Below, in pieces: positions 7,364-11,912 of a DNA stretch of 11,912 nucleotides (positions within the stretch are counted from its first letter, which is position 1; each line of letters starts with the position of its first letter). The stretch covers positions 1-11,912 of the forward strand of contig JAJZMO010000026.1 of NCBI GenBank assembly GCA_021798235.1, written 5' to 3'. A model generated the notes under the pieces. The model saw only the letters and a list, made by a program, of their open reading frames with translations. It searched no databases and was not told where the DNA came from. A program made the translations under genes and the position numbers. This stretch comes from Acidobacteriota bacterium (GTDB taxonomy: Bacteria > Acidobacteriota > Terriglobia > Terriglobales > Acidobacteriaceae).

Positions 7364-7648
7364 GGGGGTGGCAGAGCGGAGCATCGCTGACTGCGGCGGG
7401 CCGCAGGCGCACGCTGGGGCGAAGCGATCACGGTGAGCGGCCTGGACGCATAGCGCCGGCGCAGACGGCCTTTGCATGCGTAGAACTAGAGCATTTCCCC
7501 TATTCCTGTGAACTTTATGAATTCAACCAAGCGCAGCTTTTCTTCACGGAAAAGCTGCGTTGAGATTCTCTCTTCGGTCTATACCAATAGGGGAAATGCT
7601 CTATTCCGGCGTGCGTGCGGCGGCAAGCCGCGCAGGGCGCGGATCTCC
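7364..7648. other. Convergent intergenic region between lipoprotein terminator and Tad cassette
   Basis: The stretch lies between two genes that point at each other, so it needs no promoter. It holds a perfect 16-nt palindrome (CTGCGGC-GG-GCCGCAG, 7391-7406) and the palindromic element listed separately. GCGGC/GCCGC repeats near 7616-7630 could form a short stem after the Tad cassette, but no T-tract follows on the minus strand. No gene was seen. Confidence 0.5.
7487..7603. repeat. 117-bp palindromic element, MITE/REP-like
   Basis: The ends TAGAGCATTTCCCCTATT (7487-7504) and AATAGGGGAAATGCTCTA (7586-7603) are perfect 18-bp inverted copies. The interior carries a second perfect inverted repeat, CGCAGCTTTTC (7532-7542) and GAAAAGCTGCG (7549-7559), which extends by three more pairs with one bulge. 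Both ends finish in TA, which would fit TA target-site duplication by IS630/Tc1-type transposases, leaving 16-bp terminal repeats. It encodes no protein and is much more AT-rich than its surroundings. A mobile non-autonomous element is my inference; alternatives are a bidirectional terminator or a structured RNA. Confidence 0.55.
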
Positions 7649-8179
7649 CTACTGGGAGATCACCATGGTCGAGCTGCTGCTGATAGTGAAGGAATAACTG
7701 CCGGCGAAGGGAATCGTCATGGTGTAGGGATAGGAAACGAGGACCTGGACCTCATTGCCCGGGCTGTTGCATTGATTCGAGCAGAGGGTCCAGCTGGCAA
7801 CAGGAGGGATGGCGGTGGAATAGCTGACCTGCAGCCATTGGGCCGTGGCCTGGATATTGTTGGTATTGATCAGCGGATAGTTCAGGTCCTGAACGTAGGT
7901 CTGGATATCGCTGGAAGTCGCGTCACAGCCGGGCATGCTGGAGGTGCTGGAGCACTGGTTGCCGCGGACGATGGCCCAGCGCGCTGCCTCGCGGGCGGCG
8001 AAGTCGACGTACTCGTAGGTGAACAGCGCCATGCAGAGCATGATGATGCCGATGGTCACGGCCAGAAAAATGCCGAGGGAGAACGCAAACTCAACCAGAT
8101 TGGCACCTTCTTCGCTGCGCATCCTTTGGCGGAGGGAGCCAAGCCGACGCGCCCGGGGGGGAATCCGCAGAAGAGTCAT
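7649..8179 (-). CDS. TadE-like pilus assembly protein, type B, cassette copy 1
   Basis: This 176-residue minor-pilin-like protein has a basic N-terminus (1-24), one hydrophobic segment (about 31-53) and an extracytoplasmic remainder. EEG|ANLVEF gives a prepilin-peptidase-like site after Gly25 with Glu30 at +5, as in TadE/TadF pseudopilins, followed by the conserved YVDFAAREAARWAIVRG. Four cysteines outside the membrane segment (76, 85, 133, 137) could form two disulfides. Known role: TadE/TadF proteins are processed like pilins and are needed to assemble Tad/Flp pili. It closely resembles the gene ending at 10463, sharing PGNEVQ, YP(Y/F)TM.IP and the MVISQ end. The start at 8179 matches the MTL start of that paralogue and has GAGG about 9 nt upstream. 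It is the last gene of its cassette, 39 bp after the A-type gene. The exact E/F assignment is uncertain. Confidence 0.85.
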   Translation of the reverse strand: MTLLRIPPRARRLGSLRQRMRSEEGANLVEFAFSLGIFLAVTIGIIMLCMALFTYEYVDFAAREAARWAIVRGNQCSSTSSMPGCDATSSDIQTYVQDLNYPLINTNNIQATAQWLQVSYSTAIPPVASWTLCSNQCNSPGNEVQVLVSYPYTMTIPFAGSYSFTISSSSTMVISQ

Positions 8180-8218
8180 CAGAATGCCCTCGTGAAAAGC
8201 CGCACGGATGAAGACGTC

Positions 8219-8698
8219 TCAGTCATTGGAGAGAACCTTCTGGATTGCCTGCCCATTGAGCGTGAGAGTGGAAGGCAAGCCGGGAAGATGAATGAAGGGC
8301 GTGAAGCTAGCGGAGGTCTGGACCTGGAGGGTCTCTTCGATGATCGAGTTGGGGCAATCGGTGAGCGCGCAGGTGGAGGCGCTGCCGTCTGAGCAGATGC
8401 AGCTATGGCTGACGACGGTGTTGAGATCAGTGAGAGCCGGAGCTTCGAGGGCCGCTGCCGTCTGCATGCCGGTGACATCCGATGCCGAACGGTGGTTCTG
8501 ATCTCCGTATTGAACGGCTGCCTTGGCGGCATTTACCACCTGGATGGCAGCGTAGGCGATGCTGCCGAGTTCCGCCGCTCCCAGCAGGATGACAACCAGC
8601 AGCGCCAGGGTGATGGCGGTTTCAATGAGGGCCTGGCCGGACTCGCCGGCCCTCTGTCTCTTGCCCGGGGTCGGGGCCAATACCTTCTTCAGGAACAT
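8219..8698 (-). CDS. TadE-like pilus assembly protein, type A, cassette copy 1
   Basis: The 159-residue product has a basic start, then ESG|QALIETA: a prepilin-like cleavage site after Gly21 with Glu26 at +5. A hydrophobic helix covers about 27-53. The extracytoplasmic part contains AAKAAVQYGDQN, a four-cysteine cluster (Cys100, 102, 110, 115) and a FIHLPGLPSTLTLNGQA tail. The same cysteines occur at the same residue numbers in the paralogue at 10942. It belongs to the TadE-like family; its function in a Tad pilus as a minor pseudopilin is by family. The start is supported by AGGAG 9 nt upstream, which overlaps the stop codon of the preceding TadG-like gene (gap 12 bp), so translation is probably coupled. 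It could equally be named TadF-like. Confidence 0.85.
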   Translation of the reverse strand: MFLKKVLAPTPGKRQRAGESGQALIETAITLALLVVILLGAAELGSIAYAAIQVVNAAKAAVQYGDQNHRSASDVTGMQTAAALEAPALTDLNTVVSHSCICSDGSASTCALTDCPNSIIEETLQVQTSASFTPFIHLPGLPSTLTLNGQAIQKVLSND

Positions 8699-8710
8699 AG
8701 AAAAGTTCTC

Positions 8711-10102
8711 CTACTCAACGAGGGAAACATCCCTGAGGGGGGTGGTGCCCGAGTGGACGACGTTGTAGCTGGGGATAGTTATTGTGCTGGCCTGGTCATA
8801 GAGCTCCGCGGCGACGATTCCCCCCGCGATGACATTGCCGCCGCTATCCTGCAGGTAAAGGTCGGCACTTGGCGCATAAATGTAGGAATCGAGGGTTTCG
8901 GTGCTGGAGCCGAACTGAAGCTGCAAGGGGCTGCTTTGGTTGGTTGACGGTTGCATCAGCCCGATGGAGTTATATCCATTGATCATGTTGGTGGGTGCGA
9001 CGATGCTGAGGTTGGCATTGTTCTGGTTGAAACAGCCCCCATAGTTGTCCGCTGTCGCTCCATAAGAGCTTCCAGGCTCGTAACCTATGTTGACCGTGCC
9101 GCCGAGAGTCACGCCATCCTCGAAAACAAAGTAACCGTTCGTCAGAGTCACATTGGTTAATGTGACGCCCGTTGGCGGGCTATGGCTCTGACCAGAGGTC
9201 CCGCAATTGAGGTTATACACATTGGTATTGTCGTAGCCGCTGGCAAAATTGGTGAAGCAAACAACGCCGCCGCCAGCATCGATTGTGAGGGGGCTGGTTG
9301 AACTCGCACCGGAATAGCTTGCGGCATCCAGGACCTTACTGCAACCCGAATTGTCCGCTCCCGGCTGGGGGCCTTCATAGTTGCCGAACGGATCACTCCC
9401 AGGAGCGCTTTGGGGGGTGGTTGGCGTAGGAGTGGTCTGGAACTTGCCGATGCCGCCAGCCGTGTCCAGGAAAGCGGCGTCCACGCTGCCGTTGGAGCCG
9501 CCGCTGTTGTTGTCATACACGGCGCTGGATGAGGTGGAGTTGACGTAGATGCCGCAATTAGGGGCATTAATTAAAGCGCTGCCCTGCAGATAAAGGCCGG
9601 TGCCAGTGGGAGCGGTGAGATAGATGCAGCCGGTGGCAGGGCTGGGATCTCCGGCCACAGCGCGCGCGGCGACGGTAGCCGTGCTCTTCCCGGAGAAAAA
9701 CTTCATGAAGTAAAGCGGGTCGGGCTTGCTGATAATGGCTTCCACGTAGCCAGTAGACTCGTGGTAGCCGCTGGTGGGCGGGGTATTGATCGTGACGACG
9801 ACGCCGTCCTGACCGTTGGTGTAGCCATTGGATGCTGCTGCGCTCTGGGCCGCTGCAATCGCATCCGCGGCGACGGTTGCCTGTCTCTGCGCACTGCTGA
9901 GCGATGTGTCGGTGTTCGCCGGATCGTTCATCGCCTGCAGGGCGCCGGCGGTAGCGGCGGCGTCAGCGGCGGCCTGCATGTGCCGCTTGGAGTGGAAGAG
10001 GACGCCGACATCGGCGGCGAGCGCGAGGAAACCAATCAGCAACGACAATTCGATGGCTGTCATAATCAGCATCTGGCCGCGTTCCCTGTGCTGGACTTTC
10101 AT
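8711..10102 (-). CDS. TadG-like pilus assembly protein with large Cys-containing C-terminal region, cassette copy 1
   Basis: The 463-residue protein starts RERGQMLIMTAIELSLLIGF, the usual Tad-like N-terminus with a membrane helix at about 11-34. The motif SKRHMQAAADAAATAGA follows, typical of Flp-pilus TadG-like proteins. The Tad-like part ends near GKSTATVAARAVAG (138-151). Residues 152-463 are an extracytoplasmic region rich in Gly/Ser/Thr/Asn with repeated short beta-like strands (GLYLQGSALINAPNCGIYVNS, FVFEDGVTLGG) and a Thr/Pro linker near 223-238. I do not see a von Willebrand A metal site (DxSxS). The ATG at 10102 is chosen for its AAAGGAG five nt upstream; a GTG at 10150 lacks a site. 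It heads the three-gene cassette. A partial paralogue at 11428-11912 shares the C-terminal half. Family membership is fairly sure, the C-terminal function is unknown. Confidence 0.8.
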   Translation of the reverse strand: MKVQHRERGQMLIMTAIELSLLIGFLALAADVGVLFHSKRHMQAAADAAATAGALQAMNDPANTDTSLSSAQRQATVAADAIAAAQSAAASNGYTNGQDGVVVTINTPPTSGYHESTGYVEAIISKPDPLYFMKFFSGKSTATVAARAVAGDPSPATGCIYLTAPTGTGLYLQGSALINAPNCGIYVNSTSSSAVYDNNSGGSNGSVDAAFLDTAGGIGKFQTTPTPTTPQSAPGSDPFGNYEGPQPGADNSGCSKVLDAASYSGASSTSPLTIDAGGGVVCFTNFASGYDNTNVYNLNCGTSGQSHSPPTGVTLTNVTLTNGYFVFEDGVTLGGTVNIGYEPGSSYGATADNYGGCFNQNNANLSIVAPTNMINGYNSIGLMQPSTNQSSPLQLQFGSSTETLDSYIYAPSADLYLQDSGGNVIAGGIVAAELYDQASTITIPSYNVVHSGTTPLRDVSLVE

Positions 10103-10462
10103 GGTGGCTCCTTTACGACGCCCCGGTGCCCCGGGCTTCCCGGCCCGCACCCGCAGTGCGGCGGTTTTGATTTCCTCCTGCAGCCTGGAGCGAGAAGCAT
10201 TACGGCCAAAGACTCTTCCAATGCGGGAGTCGCTTCCGGCTGCGTGGACAACAATGCGACGGCTCCACGATACAGAAGACAGAGCCGCTCAATTAGACAC
10301 CTGCGGAGAGGCTAGCACTGGTGAAAATGCAATGTATGTAGCACATGGGTAATCGAAGATCAAGAATGAGTAACGCAGTTTCGTTATTACTTCTTTTCTT
10401 GATAATGGATGCAAAGTCATCTTTGCTCCCGGGCGCAGCCATTCAGCCTTTCTGGCGCGGCG
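10103..10462 (-). promoter_or_regulatory. Leader and promoter region between the two Tad cassettes
   Basis: These 360 bp hold no gene. On the minus strand, TTGATC (10363-10358) and TACATA (10340-10335) are 17 bp apart and could be a weak sigma70 promoter for cassette copy 1. A leader of roughly 220 nt would follow. Near its end, two adjacent GC hairpins can form, CCGCAC/GTGCGG (10145-10161) and CCGGG/CCCGG (10131-10143), between an orphan AGGAGGAAA at about 10172-10180 and the true AAAGGAG (10108-10114). GCAAAG-TCAT-CTTTGC (10411-10426) is a small hairpin after the upstream cassette with no T-tract, so readthrough from copy 2 is possible. Confidence 0.35.
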
Positions 10463-10945
10463 CTATTGGGAAATCACCATGCTGGAGGTGCTGTGGAGGT
10501 TCAGGCTGATGTTTCCGACGAGGGGGATTTCCATGGTAAAGGGGTAGTTCACGACAAGCTGGACTTCATTGCCCGGCGCATTGCAGGGCGAGGTGGAACA
10601 GGTGCTCCAGGTGGTGGGCGTGGAAGTGCTTTTGCTGAGCCAGGTGGTGGCAACGGTGAGGCTCGACGGCTGGATCAAGGGGTAGCCGAGGCCCTGGACG
10701 TAGGACTGGATCTGGGAGGCTGTGGCGTTGCAGTCATTGAGCAGGGTGCAGGCCGAGCCGCGCACCATGGCCCAGCGGGTGCCTTCACGGGCGGCGTAGG
10801 CCACGTAGTTGTAATCGTAGAGCGCGATGGTGAGCTCGAGAATGCCGATGAGGACGACGATGACGATGCCGATGGAGAGCGCAGATTCGACAACAGTCTG
10901 CCCGCTGCGGTCGCGGAGGCAGCGGGCAAGGCGGGGGAGGGTCAT
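10463..10945 (-). CDS. TadE-like pilus assembly protein, type B, cassette copy 2
   Basis: This 160-residue protein is the counterpart of the gene at 7649. RSG|QTVVES gives the prepilin-like site after Gly15 with Glu20 at +5, followed by a hydrophobic helix (about 21-43) and YDYNYVAYAAREGTRWAMVRG. Four extracytoplasmic cysteines (66, 72, 116, 121) are spaced much like those of its paralogue, and both proteins end in MVISQ. The start at 10945 overlaps the stop of the A-type gene in an ATGA arrangement, implying coupled translation; no strong Shine-Dalgarno is seen. A longer frame from 11074 overlaps the A-type gene and is not credible. By family it is a minor pseudopilin of a Tad/Flp pilus. Confidence 0.85.
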   Translation of the reverse strand: MTLPRLARCLRDRSGQTVVESALSIGIVIVVLIGILELTIALYDYNYVAYAAREGTRWAMVRGSACTLLNDCNATASQIQSYVQGLGYPLIQPSSLTVATTWLSKSTSTPTTWSTCSTSPCNAPGNEVQLVVNYPFTMEIPLVGNISLNLHSTSSMVISQ

Positions 10946-11415
10946 TGCAGCACCATCTGCACGGCCTTGCCGTGGAGCGTATAAGTGGTCGGCAGGCCGG
11001 GCAGGTGAATTCCCGGATCGTAGGTGGCGGAGGTCTGGACGGTCAGGGTCTCGATGATGTGCGAGTTCGGGCAATCAGTGTTGAGGCAGGTGGAGGTTCC
11101 GCCGTTGGAGCAGCTGCAACCGACCGAGGAAGTGGTGGTGAGGCCGGAGATGTCAGGGGCTTCGTTGGCGGCCGCGGTCTGGATGCCGGAGGTGTCCACG
11201 GCATCGTTGACGTTTCTGTCTCCATACTGGACGCCTGCCTTGGCTGCGCGGGTGACTTCAATCCAGGCGTAGGCGACTTTGCCGAGTTCGAAGGCTCCCA
11301 GCAGCATGGTGCAAAGCAGGGACAGAGTGAGGGCGGCCTCGATGAGCGCCTGGCCGGAGCGATTCCGCAGGAGGGCCCCGAGGGATTTGCGCGGCGACGG
11401 AATGCGGTGTGGCAT
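10942..11415 (-). CDS. TadE-like pilus assembly protein, type A, cassette copy 2
   Basis: The 157-residue product parallels the gene at 8219 along its full length. RSG|QALIEA places the prepilin-like site after Gly21 with Glu26 at +5, a helix spans about 27-53, and RAAKAGVQYGDRN follows. Cys100, 102, 110 and 115 have the same numbering as in the paralogue, and the tail GIHLPGLPTTYTLHGKAVQMVL is nearly shared. Identity is about half by eye. The start has AGGAG about 9 nt upstream, again overlapping the stop codon of the preceding TadG-like gene (12-bp gap). Downstream it overlaps the B-type gene by 4 nt. The three genes form an operon-like unit for minor components of a Tad/Flp pilus. Confidence 0.85.
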   Translation of the reverse strand: MPHRIPSPRKSLGALLRNRSGQALIEAALTLSLLCTMLLGAFELGKVAYAWIEVTRAAKAGVQYGDRNVNDAVDTSGIQTAAANEAPDISGLTTTSSVGCSCSNGGTSTCLNTDCPNSHIIETLTVQTSATYDPGIHLPGLPTTYTLHGKAVQMVLQ

Positions 11416-11427
11416 GATCGGTGACTC

Positions 11428-11912
11428 CTACTCGACGAGGGAAACCGTGCGGACGGGCGTGGTGTTGGGATTTGCCGCGTTGTAGCTGGGCAGGCGCAGC
11501 AGCGACGACTTGTTGGTCATGCTGGCGGCGATGATGCCGGTTGCGGTGACGCCGCCGCCGTTGTCCTGCAGATAGACGTTGGCGCCCGGAGCGTAGATGT
11601 AGCCGTCGAGGGTCTGGTTGTTGCTGCCGAACTGGACCTGCAATTGATTGGTATTGGTCACAGGCTGGAGGATCGCGATGCCGTTGTACGTGCCGGAGGT
11701 GGGCGCCGTGATGTTGAGCAGCGATCCGGAGGCTTGATTCAGCGTGCCTCCATAAATATCCAACGTGCCGCTGTTGACTGAAACTGTTCCGCTGACGCTG
11801 ACGCCATCCTCGAAGACATAGATCCCGGCGCCGAGGGTGGCGTTTGAGAGCGAGACAGGACTGGTGAAGCAGACCGCGCCGCCGTCGCCGGCCGAGTAAT
11901 TCCCCGTGATGG
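11428..11912 (-). CDS. TadG-like protein, C-terminal part, cassette copy 2 (5' truncated by window)
   Basis: The frame enters at the right edge and is open for 160 codons to a TAG at 11430-11428, so only the C-terminus is visible. It aligns with the end of the TadG-like protein at 8711: GGAVCFT with GGGVVCFT, IYVFEDGVSVSGTVSV with YFVFEDGVTLGGTVNI, LDGYIYAPGANVYLQDNGG with LDSYIYAPSADLYLQDSGG, and an identical VSLVE end. Identity is about half by eye. The match shows that the whole extracytoplasmic module was duplicated with the E-type genes. The N-terminal Tad-like helix is expected beyond the window. A TTG-initiated frame at 11763 is only an internal codon. Confidence 0.8.
   Translation of the reverse strand, partial: ITGNYSAGDGGAVCFTSPVSLSNATLGAGIYVFEDGVSVSGTVSVNSGTLDIYGGTLNQASGSLLNITAPTSGTYNGIAILQPVTNTNQLQVQFGSNNQTLDGYIYAPGANVYLQDNGGGVTATGIIAASMTNKSSLLRLPSYNAANPNTTPVRTVSLVE

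Noticed and set aside
7508..8392. A 294-codon plus-strand frame opposite the TadE-like genes
   Set aside because: It runs through the palindromic element and is antisense to well-supported TadE-like genes.
10103..10150. GTG start adding 16 residues to the TadG-like protein
   Set aside because: The extension is low-complexity and hairpin-encoded, while the ATG at 10102 has an ideal AAAGGAG.
10946..11074. N-terminal extension of the copy 2 B-type gene to 11074
   Set aside because: It would overlap the A-type gene by over 130 bp; the ATGA overlap and the MTL start shared with copy 1 fit better.
1..11912. CRISPR array, tRNA, rRNA, transposase or phage genes
   Set aside because: No regularly spaced direct repeats, cloverleaf, rRNA-like sequence or transposase/integrase motif was seen.

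Overview
The window looks like a stretch of an Acidobacteriota (class Terriglobia / Acidobacteriaceae-type) chromosome. The reasons are the high GC content, the gene styles (a DUF4382 plus carboxypeptidase-regulatory-like lipoprotein, a secreted GH31 enzyme, Cys-containing TadE-like proteins with a TadG-like partner) and frequent TTG starts. This is inference from gene content; no marker gene is present.

Layout. (1) 1-2373, minus: the N-terminal 791 codons of a secreted GH31 enzyme, most like bacterial alpha-xylosidases; its 3' end lies off the left edge. (2) 2464-3489, minus: a soluble histidine kinase with no response regulator beside it, 90 bp upstream of the GH31 gene and pointing the same way. 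(3) 3490-3790: a divergent intergenic region with a plausible minus-strand promoter whose spacer contains a perfect TGTTC-N5-GAACA inverted repeat. (4) 3791-5287, plus: a TolC-family outer-membrane efflux protein, starting at TTG, with no pump partner in the window. (5) 5288-5700: 413 bp without a gene, with TTGCAG/TTGCAA hexamers spaced 40/20/40 bp. (6) 5701-7254, plus: a DUF4382 lipoprotein, also starting at TTG, followed by two hairpins, the second with a T-tract (terminator). (7) 7487-7603: a 117-bp palindromic element with 18-bp perfect inverted ends beginning and ending in TA and an 11-bp hairpin in the middle, resembling a MITE or REP element. (8) 7649-11912, minus: two tandem, diverged copies of a three-gene cassette (TadG-like, TadE-like A, TadE-like B). 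The upstream copy is cut by the right edge.

Functionally there are three themes: plant-polysaccharide processing (GH31, possibly with the kinase), export and envelope (TolC, lipoprotein), and Tad/Flp pilus minor subunits (the duplicated cassette). The Tad motor, secretin and major pilin genes are not in the window and may lie beyond the right edge. The most interesting structure is the duplicated Tad cassette. Its two A-type proteins have four cysteines at identical residue numbers, all four E-type proteins keep a prepilin-like G|xxxxE site, and both TadG-to-TadE junctions have the stop codon embedded in the next gene's ribosome-binding site. No rRNA, tRNA, CRISPR array or transposase gene was seen.
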